In this document: positions 51,986 through 61,075 of the stretch, piece after piece
How positions within the stretch are numbered: the stretch's first letter is position 1
Layout: the number at the start of each line of letters is the position of its first letter
NCBI GenBank assembly: GCA_000507305.1
Contig: DF239538.1
Coordinates: forward strand, 62,001 to 126,000
Length of the DNA: 64,000 nucleotides
Reading direction: 5' to 3'
Source: Breviolum minutum Mf 1.05b.01
Lineage: Eukaryota > Sar > Dinophyceae > Suessiales > Symbiodiniaceae
The notes under the pieces: model-generated
What the model saw: only the letters and a program-made list of their open reading frames with translations
Databases searched by the model: none
Told to the model about the DNA's origin: nothing
Program-made: the position numbers and the translations under genes

Positions 51986-54900
51986 TCTTGTACAAACACA
52001 TGTCTAGGGAAGTGGTTCACAACGAGCCCCGAACCTAGCCATTGCTTTGCTGAGCTGTGTGCTGGACTTGGGGGTTGGGGACAAGGTGCAGAAGCAGCCG
52101 GGGGTGATGTCCGATTGTTCATTGACATCAACCCAGTTGTGGCCAAGACATTGGCTAGAACGTTGAATGTACCATGCCTGGTTTTAGATGATGCAGTGGT
52201 AGCAATCAAAGCAAGGACTTTACCCAAAGTTTTTGTACTGCAGTCATGCATCAATGATCCGTGGGTTTGGACTATCATGGGATTGATGAACATCAAGCAC
52301 ATTTTGGTTAGTACACCATGCCCACCATGGAGCACCGCAACTGATGCCAAGGGTTTAGAATGTATGGATGGTCACCTTCTCATAGACGTTGTGTGTAATG
52401 CATCCACCATCAACATTGAAACCATCAGCATGGAAAATGTTGCAGGTATTGTTGAACACCCCCATTACCAAGTCATCAGAAAGACCATTCGTGAACATGG
52501 ATGGAAGATCATTTTAGCCGGTGTTCACCCTGCTGAACCAATGTGCCCTATGCATCGAAGTAGATGGTTGATTGCACTTGTTCCACATAGCATGGAGCTT
52601 TTTGACCATCAAATCCAGAAAGCAAATGACATGAAGATGCCGTGTCCTGCACCAGGTATTGGTCGTCAAACGTCCATGTTAGCAGCAAATTGTGTGCAGG
52701 AACATTTCCAACCATGGGAAATGACTGAATTGCTTCCATCACAAGAAGCAATCAATGCCATGTCCAGATTTGATTTCTTGCCGCCCAAACAAAGAACTGT
52801 TGAAAATCGAAACAAAACGGAGCATGAGATTTTCATGTTGAGAGTCAAAACCATGAAGATGTGTGTACCAACTATCATGGCTTTGCAGGGATACCAACAT
52901 TGCCTTCCTGAACACCAGTTGAGGCGTAAAGGTTTGTTTGCATTCGTTGTGCCATGCCAGACAGGTTTCAGATACATTGCGCCCTTTGAAGTGTTGTGTG
53001 CCATGGCCTTTTCCAATGATACCATGTTGCCTCGACAATTCAGTGATGCATGGCGTGCTGTTGGAAATGCACTCACACTTCCGCAAGCTGCATTCCATTG
53101 CTTTCGTTTGCATGTGGCACTGGGTAAACTCAGCCCATTTCAACCGCAGGCTGAGACATTGTCCGATATCATGTGTCGAATCAATAGGAATCGATACAAG
53201 TTGCAACAGTTTCAGGTGCAAATCACACATGATGGCGAATACATGTACCTGGACCCCATCAATTGCATTCCCTCACAGGTGAAAAGACCATTTGAAGAAT
53301 ACAACGTACCAAACGAGGATGATCAATGCATGAAGGTGAACAAGATTGATACCCCTCAATCCAAGTTGGGGGACCAGCATGGTGGAGATATCACACCAAC
53401 ACTCAAGTTCAATATTGAGGACATTGAAGTGATCACACCGACTGAAATTGATGAACCATCACCCAATGAAGACATTCAGGCCCCAAAAACACCAATTGAA
53501 CTTAGTTGGGAAGATCTTCAACAACATGGAGCAGCAACTGACTCATTCATTGCTACCCACAAGATCAATGTTGGGGGATTCGATGATGATACAACATTTG
53601 CGATGCCTTTTGATGTCAGCAACGCATGGGAGAATGGTAGTATACAGGAACAGTTTGGTACAATCCCATTTTCCATGACACATGAACATCGTACATGGTC
53701 ATTTATCGGATGGGTCAAACCTTTCATGATGCTGTGCGATGTCATTCGTGGATTCCTGCCACATGCAACCAGGGCATTGTTTAGATCCATTCAGATTGAT
53801 GATGTTGAAGTTCCTTTTGATCATCAACTGCCAGAATGCATTGCCATTAAGTGCACATTTGATCCGGTTGTTGTCCATCGGTTGGTTTGCACCAAGATTC
53901 TCAGCAGGCCAATTACAATCAGGATTGACCTCACTTGGAGGATCAGTGATGTTGCTGCTTTTCTGGCAGCTGAGGCAGCTATCCTGCCCTCAACGGTGAC
54001 CATTTGGGCATGTGATAAACAATGCCATCATCAAGCCTTTGCTATTGAATTTCCCACTGCGATTTTTCATGCTAGGCTGACTGCAACCACGCATGCCTTA
54101 ACTGTTGCCCAGCCAAAGAATGATGCACCAATGGACATTCCAAAGGACGAGGCTATGAAACATCCCAAACCTGGAACAGTCGCTATCGCCTTTGCTGAGC
54201 CACAATGGAAAAAGATTCGTGTCATTTGCATGGACAAGGCGGAAACTGTGGGTAACATGAAAGAAAGATTGTTCCCAGGTAGTACCAAGACCTTGTTTTA
54301 TCATGATGGCAGCCCAATCCCTGAGGATGAGACAATTGACAAGTTGACTCTGAGGAAGGGTGATATTGACATCTTGTTTGATTACCGTCACCCGATGCCA
54401 TGCACAACTTTAGCGTTTGCATACCCATTCCAATTCCCAGATGACAACTGCGACAGTAAGATTGAAATCCAAGATCCTTTTTCTGTGCATACCACTTTCA
54501 TGTATGTGCCGCATGCTGCATCTTTGACTGAAGTTGCTGCCAGAGTAGTTGCTAGCTTTAGCGCAGACATTAGCCTGCAGATCACACAGAATGGTAAATT
54601 GATGGACCCACGTGTTGCTGTTCACCATTGCAGCGAGCACACTTTTCGTTTCAGAGCAACAGGATTGCCTGGTGGAGCCAAGCCAAACGAAGATGTCACC
54701 AGGGCATTGGAGGCAGCGCTTACAGCTCGTGGGGTCCCAATGGAAAGTGTACAAGCCAGAATTGCCGTTATCATGAACAAAATTCCTGCAAAAGACATTC
54801 GACCTGATATCCATTTAGACGGTGATGCTTTTTGGTCAAGGTTGAAGCACATGGCGAATGAAGCCAAGATAAGGCTTATCACAACCCAAGAATTGAAGGA

Positions 54901-56446
54901 ACATCAGAAAAAAGTTAGAACTGAAAAGAAACATAGCAACATTGCACCAGTGCCTAAGCCCAAGGCAACAAATGGGAGTAACATCAAGCCAACTCTCAAA
55001 GCAAGTGAACTGTCCATTGATGTTGCACATTTTGAGGCTTCCAAGGTGACTCCAGCAGCAATTGACTTTGCGAAATTTGGACCTGATGCCACCGGAATTG
55101 CAGTTGCAAGCATGGAAGAGGCCAACAAGATGCTGCCAGTGTCTTCGTTGAGTGCAGATCCTCTTGCATTGATTGTCATCACCGATCGTGAATTTGCTGG
55201 GCACCAGCCCACAACCATTCCAGCGCATCATAAAGATGGGACCCCAATTTTGTTGTCAGTGGTGATCCTAAATTTTGGTGACATCCCAATCATGTTCAAG
55301 CCACAAGTACCAATGACCAGCATTACTGAGGTTGCTTCCACTGTCCTGGAAATCAATGTCATTCGTAAATATGTTGCAGTTTGGGGTGACGTACACTCCC
55401 GTATGACATTTTTGGGAACACATTTGCCAGAGCTTCGTCAAGGACAGGTCATTGCCACTTGGCAGATGCATTTCTTTGATGAACAAAGGAACAAGACTGG
55501 ACATCAGAGTGCACACCACCTGCATGGCTTCGTTCGTGTTGCTTCCACCTTGGTTGATGCCACACTCGTTAGGTCAGGTGCCGCAGGTATTTTCATTGCA
55601 CCCAAAGATGCACAGAAGAAGCACCACCCAAATTATGCCATCATTCAAATGCCTGGTACCGATTTGGAAGAAGCAGTCGCACTTGCAAAGAAGCATAAAA
55701 CAGCATTGGGTGTTGTACAATTATCCAAAACATTTGCCATTCGTTGCAGACGTACTGACCTTGCCACATTGCGACCCACATTGCTCCCAGGAAGTATTTG
55801 TCCGCAGGAGGGTGAGATCCATCAAGATGCAACTTTGTGGATGATCAAGCATTTGCTTACATCAACAACATGCCAGGATCTCACAACAGCATTGAAGAGC
55901 ATTGGTTGGCAGGCATCTGTTGTTAAACCTGTGAACAACACAACATGGATTGTTTCAGCACAGACCCCGCCACCATCAGCACATATTGCCATCAACAATG
56001 CATTTGTTGCCATTGTGCAGGCCAAGAAGTCTGATGATCGTAGCACCTTAGCTGCCTTTACCACCATCCATAAGAACGCAAGTGTGAAAGTCATTGGTGA
56101 ACCCAGCTTCACATCAGAAGATGATGATATGGTGAGTGAACCTTCCACATCCACCACCAGATTTTCTGATTTGCAGAAGAACTTAGAGCAGCAAATCAAT
56201 ACCATGATTGAATCGAAAATGCAAGCCACTGATCAAAGGCTCAACAAATTGGAAACTACCATGTCTGAGACCAAGCAAGAGATGACAGGTATGAAGGACC
56301 ACATCAGTGTTGGCAACAATGCGGTTATGCAGCAGATGCAGTCGTTGTTTGGACAACTCCAAACAAGCATGTGTGGAAGATTGGAGTCGTTGGAAAAAGA
56401 AGTTGCTGCTGATGACCGATCGAGGTCAAGACATCGTGATAGCTGA
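51986..56446 (+). CDS. retroelement ORF1 with N-terminal cytosine-5 methyltransferase domain
   Basis: Open without a stop from 51986 to TGA at 56444-56446 (about 1,487 codons); no ATG precedes the first conserved motif, so the start is unclear. Motif I is FAELCAGLGGWGQGAEAAGG (from 52046), followed by LFIDINP. Motif IV is STPCPPWS (~52313), with the expected Cys. Motif VI is SMENVAG (~52430), motif VIII MHRSRWLIAL (~52548), motif X AWRAVGNALTLPQAAF (~53050). The middle has ubiquitin-like folds: 54175-54390 (KIRVICMDKAETVGNMKERL, FYHDGSPIPEDETIDKL), and 54400-54680 ending RATGLPGGAK. The last ~100 residues form a coiled coil (LNKLETTMSETKQEM), usual for LINE ORF1 chaperones. The fusion is uninterrupted by introns. 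Methyltransferase catalysis is likely from the motifs but untested. Confidence 0.85.
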   Translation, partial: SCTNTCLGKWFTTSPEPSHCFAELCAGLGGWGQGAEAAGGDVRLFIDINPVVAKTLARTLNVPCLVLDDAVVAIKARTLPKVFVLQSCINDPWVWTIMGLMNIKHILVSTPCPPWSTATDAKGLECMDGHLLIDVVCNASTINIETISMENVAGIVEHPHYQVIRKTIREHGWKIILAGVHPAEPMCPMHRSRWLIALVPHSMELFDHQIQKANDMKMPCPAPGIGRQTSMLAANCVQEHFQPWEMTELLPSQEAINAMSRFDFLPPKQRTVENRNKTEHEIFMLRVKTMKMCVPTIMALQGYQHCLPEHQLRRKGLFAFVVPCQTGFRYIAPFEVLCAMAFSNDTMLPRQFSDAWRAVGNALTLPQAAFHCFRLHVALGKLSPFQPQAETLSDIMCRINRNRYKLQQFQVQITHDGEYMYLDPINCIPSQVKRPFEEYNVPNEDDQCMKVNKIDTPQSKLGDQHGGDITPTLKFNIEDIEVITPTEIDEPSPNEDIQAPKTPIELSWEDLQQHGAATDSFIATHKINVGGFDDDTTFAMPFDVSNAWENGSIQEQFGTIPFSMTHEHRTWSFIGWVKPFMMLCDVIRGFLPHATRALFRSIQIDDVEVPFDHQLPECIAIKCTFDPVVVHRLVCTKILSRPITIRIDLTWRISDVAAFLAAEAAILPSTVTIWACDKQCHHQAFAIEFPTAIFHARLTATTHALTVAQPKNDAPMDIPKDEAMKHPKPGTVAIAFAEPQWKKIRVICMDKAETVGNMKERLFPGSTKTLFYHDGSPIPEDETIDKLTLRKGDIDILFDYRHPMPCTTLAFAYPFQFPDDNCDSKIEIQDPFSVHTTFMYVPHAASLTEVAARVVASFSADISLQITQNGKLMDPRVAVHHCSEHTFRFRATGLPGGAKPNEDVTRALEAALTARGVPMESVQARIAVIMNKIPAKDIRPDIHLDGDAFWSRLKHMANEAKIRLITTQELKEHQKKVRTEKKHSNIAPVPKPKATNGSNIKPTLKASELSIDVAHFEASKVTPAAIDFAKFGPDATGIAVASMEEANKMLPVSSLSADPLALIVITDREFAGHQPTTIPAHHKDGTPILLSVVILNFGDIPIMFKPQVPMTSITEVASTVLEINVIRKYVAVWGDVHSRMTFLGTHLPELRQGQVIATWQMHFFDEQRNKTGHQSAHHLHGFVRVASTLVDATLVRSGAAGIFIAPKDAQKKHHPNYAIIQMPGTDLEEAVALAKKHKTALGVVQLSKTFAIRCRRTDLATLRPTLLPGSICPQEGEIHQDATLWMIKHLLTSTTCQDLTTALKSIGWQASVVKPVNNTTWIVSAQTPPPSAHIAINNAFVAIVQAKKSDDRSTLAAFTTIHKNASVKVIGEPSFTSEDDDMVSEPSTSTTRFSDLQKNLEQQINTMIESKMQATDQRLNKLETTMSETKQEMTGMKDHISVGNNAVMQQMQSLFGQLQTSMCGRLESLEKEVAADDRSRSRHRDS

Positions 56447-56458
56447 TGTGTGGACTAT

Positions 56459-56459
56459 N
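56459..56459. other. single-N contig join inside the retroelement
   Basis: An isolated N just after ORF1, where the sequence jumps from GTGTGGACTAT to ACTTCATGAG, a point that in the second copy lies 1.1 kb downstream. A second such N is at 58952; others at 18174 and 19947 fall in satellites. Confidence 0.9.
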
Positions 56460-56780
56460 ACTTCATGAGTTTTCAGACTGCGTTCAAACGGTTTCCGGAA
56501 CAACATTGCAAAGCCTGGGTGGACACCGTCCAACATGGCCTTCATGCCTCGGATATCCGATATTTGTGTGGTCGTGCCAACCTTGTGTTTGCTCATCTCC
56601 TATGACCTTTGTGGCATGATAACAGCTATTCTCCCCCAGTCCGAAGGATTGGTGAAGCATTGCATCCTGGACCCCTCTTGGGAAAGCCATGTGATAACCT
56701 GTTGAACATATACACCAGTAACCCAACCAGCCTGGTTGGTAAAGAGAATCATTATGACCACATGTTGGATGGCATTCATT
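56460..56780 (+). repeat. copy of the segment that begins ORF2
   Basis: Matches 58953-59273 across its length; the first ~150 bp also occur at 58801-58951. It starts ACTTCATGAGTTTTCAGACT and ends GGATGGCATTCATT, then jumps into ORF1 sequence at 56781. Confidence 0.95.
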
Positions 56781-57711
56781 CGTTCGTGTTGCTTCCACCT
56801 TGGTTGATGCCACACTCGTTAGGTCAGGTGCCGCAGGTATTTTCATTGCACCTTAAGATGCACAGAAGAAGCACCACCCAAATTATGCCATCATTCAAAT
56901 GCCTGGTACCGATTTGGAAGAAGCAGTCGCACTTGCAAAGAAGCATAAAAAAACAGCATTGGGTGTTGTACAATTATCCAAAACTTTTGCCATTCGTTGC
57001 AGACGTACTGACCTTGCCACATTGCGACCCACATTGCTCCCAGGAAGTATTTGTCCGCAGGAGGGTGAGATCCATCAAGATGCAACTTTGTGGATGATCA
57101 AGCATTTGCTTACATCAACAACATGCCAGGATCTCACAACAGCATTGAAGAGCATTGGTTGGCAGGCATCTGTTGTTAAACCTTTGAACAACACAACATG
57201 GATTGTTTCAGCACAGACCCCGCCACCATCAGCACATATTGCCATCAACAATGCATTTGTTGCCATTGTGCAGGCCAAGAAGTCTGATGATCGTAGCACC
57301 TTAGCTGCCTTTACCACCATCCATAAGAACGCAAGTGTGAAAGTCATTGGTGAACCCAGCTTCACATCAGAAGATGATGATATGGTGAGTGAACCTTCCA
57401 CATCCACCACCAGATTTTCTGATTTGCAGAAGAACTTAGAGCAGAAAATCAATACCATGATTGAATCGAAAATGCAAGCCACTGATCAAAGGCTCAACAA
57501 ATTGGAAACTACCATGTCTGAGACCAAGCAAGAGATGACAGGTATGAAAGACCACATCAGTGTTGCCAACAATGCGGTTATGCAGCAGATGCAGTCGTTG
57601 TTTGGACAACTCCAAACAAGCATGTGTGGAAGATTGGAGTCGTTGGAAAAAGAAGTTGCTGCTGATGACCGATCGAGGTCAAGACATCGTGATAGCTGAT
57701 GTGTGGACTAT
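56781..57711 (+). repeat. second copy of the ORF1 3-prime end
   Basis: Matches 55531-56458 with a 3-base insertion (extra AAA near 56950) and several substitutions, one of which creates a TAA near 56852. Coding is open from 56899 to TGA at 57697-57699 and gives the same coiled-coil end. The differences show a distinct copy or haplotype, not an exact assembly echo. Confidence 0.95.
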
Positions 57712-58947
57712 CATTGCCAAAATAAGCATAATTCATGCAACGAGCAATCTTGTGTGTGTGATTCTTCTGTGGCCATATCCGCACATAACACATCCGTCAA
57801 GAAAACAGCAAGTCTGAGCACAGCCCATCAGTTGGGCCCATTTATTTTCATGCTGAAGTGTTTTGTTTGTTTGACAGACATTTTTCAACACTCCGGGGGC
57901 AAATGCTATCATTGTCAAAGTAGTGTTTTGCCTACTAGTGACATCGAAAGCTGCAGTCCGTTCGATACAACTGGACCATTAATTGAAAATTTTTGCAAGC
58001 ACACATCGGAGTTGACAACCAACTACCTTTACGCTGACCAGGATATATCACATCCTTTCCAAATTCAGAATTTGTTTCCAACCAAGCAATTCAAAGTACA
58101 GCAGGGTTCTTTCCGAAACTCTGAACATCTTGACATCCGACCGAAGTGTGAGGAAAAAATGCGAACATTGGGAAGTTGGGTTTTGCGCTTTTGTTTTACC
58201 CTTTTGATGGCTTTACAACTGTTCGTTATATCCTATCATCACACTACTATTCGATATACTCTAGCAATAACAATGGGAGCACCAGTGGCTACCACCAATT
58301 TTGAAGAAGAGACATATCCAAGATATGATCATCAACTTCAGACAATTCGAGATACTTGCTTTCGGTTCCTTGATCACTTGTTTTTACCAAGTCGACTCAC
58401 GAATATCCAGAAGCAAGATGAAACGTTGCATGATACTCAGATACCCATCTATGATGTACAAGCTTCCAATCATGATGCACCCAAGCTTTCATGCAGGGGT
58501 CGTTGGAACGTTGCATATTTGAGTCATATTTGGTTTTGCTTGATGCTTGATACACTTGGTATATCAGTGCAAATCCTATCAGAGAATCGCGTGCACACTG
58601 TCTTTGATACCTTGGATCTTATATACAGTTTTGCACTTGTCAGTGAATATGATATCAATGTGTTCCCTCAGAATTCACAGTGGATCAAACAACATGAGGG
58701 AGGCCAACATGGATTCATAAATCGACAAGATTTGTACTGTCCATTTGCACATCGTTGGCGTATAACCAATTCAAATCATGATACCAGATCCAACCTGAAA
58801 TACTTCATGAGTTTTCAGACTGCGTTCAAACGGTTTCCGGAACAACATTGCAAAGCCTGGGTGGACACCGTCCAACATGGCCTTCATGCCTCGGATATCC
58901 GATATTTGTGTGGTCGTGCCAACCTTGTGTTTGCTCATCTCCTATGA
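57703..58947 (+). CDS. open frame between ORF1 and ORF2, function unknown
   Basis: About 414 codons without a stop, no ATG at its start, in frame with the preceding ORF1 end and separated from it only by TGA plus one codon. It has two Cys-rich stretches (CNEQSCVC, CFVCLTDIF...CYHCQ), one hydrophobic segment (WVLRFCFTLLMALQLFVISY) and an end reading EQHCKAWVDTVQHGLHASDI. No domain is recognised. Such length in A/T-rich DNA argues for coding; it may be the N-terminal part of ORF2 or a linker ORF. Confidence 0.55.
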   Translation: MDYHCQNKHNSCNEQSCVCDSSVAISAHNTSVKKTASLSTAHQLGPFIFMLKCFVCLTDIFQHSGGKCYHCQSSVLPTSDIESCSPFDTTGPLIENFCKHTSELTTNYLYADQDISHPFQIQNLFPTKQFKVQQGSFRNSEHLDIRPKCEEKMRTLGSWVLRFCFTLLMALQLFVISYHHTTIRYTLAITMGAPVATTNFEEETYPRYDHQLQTIRDTCFRFLDHLFLPSRLTNIQKQDETLHDTQIPIYDVQASNHDAPKLSCRGRWNVAYLSHIWFCLMLDTLGISVQILSENRVHTVFDTLDLIYSFALVSEYDINVFPQNSQWIKQHEGGQHGFINRQDLYCPFAHRWRITNSNHDTRSNLKYFMSFQTAFKRFPEQHCKAWVDTVQHGLHASDIRYLCGRANLVFAHLL

Positions 58948-59103
58948 CCTTNGCTTCATGAGTTTTCAGACTGCATTCAAACGGTTTCCGGAACAACATT
59001 GCAAAGCCTGGGTGGACACCGTCCAACATGGCCTTCATGCCTCGGATATCCGATATTTGTGTGGTCGTGCCAACCTTGTGTTTGCTCATCTCCTATGACC
59101 TTT
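58801..59103 (+). repeat. tandem ~151-bp duplication across a single N
   Basis: 58801-58951 and 58953-59103 are near-identical and meet at N 58952, so this looks like two contig ends that overlap but were not merged. Confidence 0.95.
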
Positions 59104-60457
59104 GTGGCATGATAACAGCTATTCTCCCCCAGTCCGAAGGATTGGTGAAGCATTGCATCCTGGACCCCTCTTGGGAAAGCCATGTGATAACCTGTTGAAC
59201 ATATACACCAGTAACCCAACCAGCCTGGTTGGTAAAGAGAATCATTATGACCACATGTTGGATGGCATTCATTTGATTGCAGAAACTAGTGCAACACAAA
59301 CAGCACAAAAGATATGCACTGCACGTTTTAAACATAAACAGATGAGATGCCTTTGGTCTCAACCAATGACCGCATACAAACAAAGTTCAGCTAATCTTCG
59401 TGGATATGCAGGTGGAACTGCCATTGTTGCTCCATTTCCAGTACATCGTGGCTTGGAACCGATCCCATCATACCTCCAAAATGCCGATCGTTTTGTAGAT
59501 GGTGTTGTCCAATATGCACCACAACTACATATGTACTGTGCCACTATTTATGGACCACATATCAACCACCGATATTACAACCCAAAGACCATCATGAATC
59601 AGATCATGAACTTTGTTGGTCAGAAAGCGTTAAGATATCAGGGGCCAGCTTGCATCGCTGGTGACTTTAATTGTGGACTTTTTGACATTGAATGTTGGCC
59701 CTCATTACAGGCTGCAGGTTGGGTTGATGCTGCGCAACTTTCATCCACCCTGAACGACCATCCCATCGAGACCACTAGTAAGGATAGTGCTAGACATTCC
59801 TTTATACTGTGTAACCGACAATTGGCTGCTGCATTGATTGAGTGCCGTTCAATCAAGCACCACCTTTTCAGCGTCCACCCAGTGTTGCATGCTAAGTTTA
59901 ATTACAAGGTCGCCACGCAGAGCTTTACACAGTGGAAACTCCCAAAGAGCTTCGACAGGTATATCATTGATAACCAAGTTGCCGAACAATACGCACAACA
60001 CAAATGTTTGGAAAGACAAAACATCCATGATATAGCAATGGAGGAAAATAACTTACCAAAATTTTGCCAAAATTGGACGTACATTGCTGAACAAACTCTA
60101 GCCAATTCTGCAGTGGATGTGGAAGGCAACCACATTAAAGTCCGACCCGGACATATTGGCAGAGCAAAATGTAATCACTTTGTGAACCAACCAGCAGCTA
60201 TGCCCATCATACCTCGACCTCGCCAGGGTGACCATCAGCCCATCTCTGAACAAGGGTCCGTAGAGCTGAGAAGATGGGGAAAGCAACTGCATCGGTTGCA
60301 GAGCATCGTCAGGCAATACCAATCATATAACCAAACCCAAAATCCGAATGCATTTGCGCAGTTGAATACCTTATGGTATCATATATTGCATGCCAAGGGT
60401 TTTGACAAACATTTCCACCAGTGGATTATCATAAACCATGAAAATATGTACCATTGA
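59102..60457 (+). CDS. retroelement ORF2, endonuclease (EEP) part
   Basis: About 451 codons. It opens with a basic leader and RRIGEALHPGP, a motif common just before LINE endonucleases. Endonuclease landmarks follow: LIAETSAT (Glu of the metal site), GYAGGTAIVAPFPV, MYCATIYGPH, ACIAGDFNCG (GDFN), HSFILCNRQ and SVHPVLH where the canonical motif is SDHxP, so the usual Asp is replaced. It is in frame with the preceding ORF of the third repeat copy, only a TGA (59096-59098) apart. The frame ends at TGA 60455-60457 and the protein continues in another frame, so a frameshift lies near 60450. Role: nicking the target for RT priming. Confidence 0.85.
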   Translation: MWHDNSYSPPVRRIGEALHPGPLLGKPCDNLLNIYTSNPTSLVGKENHYDHMLDGIHLIAETSATQTAQKICTARFKHKQMRCLWSQPMTAYKQSSANLRGYAGGTAIVAPFPVHRGLEPIPSYLQNADRFVDGVVQYAPQLHMYCATIYGPHINHRYYNPKTIMNQIMNFVGQKALRYQGPACIAGDFNCGLFDIECWPSLQAAGWVDAAQLSSTLNDHPIETTSKDSARHSFILCNRQLAAALIECRSIKHHLFSVHPVLHAKFNYKVATQSFTQWKLPKSFDRYIIDNQVAEQYAQHKCLERQNIHDIAMEENNLPKFCQNWTYIAEQTLANSAVDVEGNHIKVRPGHIGRAKCNHFVNQPAAMPIIPRPRQGDHQPISEQGSVELRRWGKQLHRLQSIVRQYQSYNQTQNPNAFAQLNTLWYHILHAKGFDKHFHQWIIINHENMYH

Positions 60458-61075
60458 ACCTCCCTTCCTTTCAGTACTGTTTGGATCTTAAAAATGTGTT
60501 CAGCCAATGGTACATATCCCAAGAGCACCACATTTGGCTGCAGAGAACAAAGCTCAAACAACTCGAAATTATTATTGACATTCCTAAAGGTGGTAGAATA
60601 GCTTTCCAGCAGATTCGTGACGACACATTTCCACCTTTACATGCCATACACTTTGAGAGACAAGCTACCTTGGTGAGAACCAGATGTACTAAGGATGGCA
60701 CTAAGGTTTTCAAAGTAAACAGCGGGCATAACCTTTGCGTCGGACCAATACAAATACAAGGCCAACAGGCTAACCTTATATGTGTCCAGCCCAATAAAAT
60801 CCACTTGGATAGGAAGATTAAATGGAAATCGACCGACCAGCAAATCACCCAAGAAGATTTTACCATGGACCCATATGATATGCACCAACAGTTGTACCAA
60901 GCATGGGAGCCTTACTTTTGCCGTGACCAAGATGAGCAAACCCAAAGTGAGTGGGAAGAAGCACTTACATTCTTAGAACATGTTCAAAATTTCCCTGTAA
61001 TGAATGAGCAACCAATCACAGGTGAGCAACTATACCTCGCCATCAAAAGACTAAACTTGCCAGAAGTAGGGGCGG
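60458..61075 (+). CDS. retroelement ORF2, linker between endonuclease and RT (shifted frame)
   Basis: Plus frame 1 resumes after the shift near 60450 (YCLDLKNVFSQWYISQEHHI) and runs through a Gln/Lys-rich region to KRLNLPEV near 61065. There a second shift moves coding to frame 3, which reads RGGDGFSTLDLRRLPMALWN, the segment normally just before RT palm motifs. No domain is named in the linker itself. Confidence 0.7.

Noticed and set aside
52548-56229. Minus-strand and alternate-frame ORFs over ORF1
   Set aside because: They lie opposite a ~1,487-codon frame with conserved motifs and show no domain of their own.
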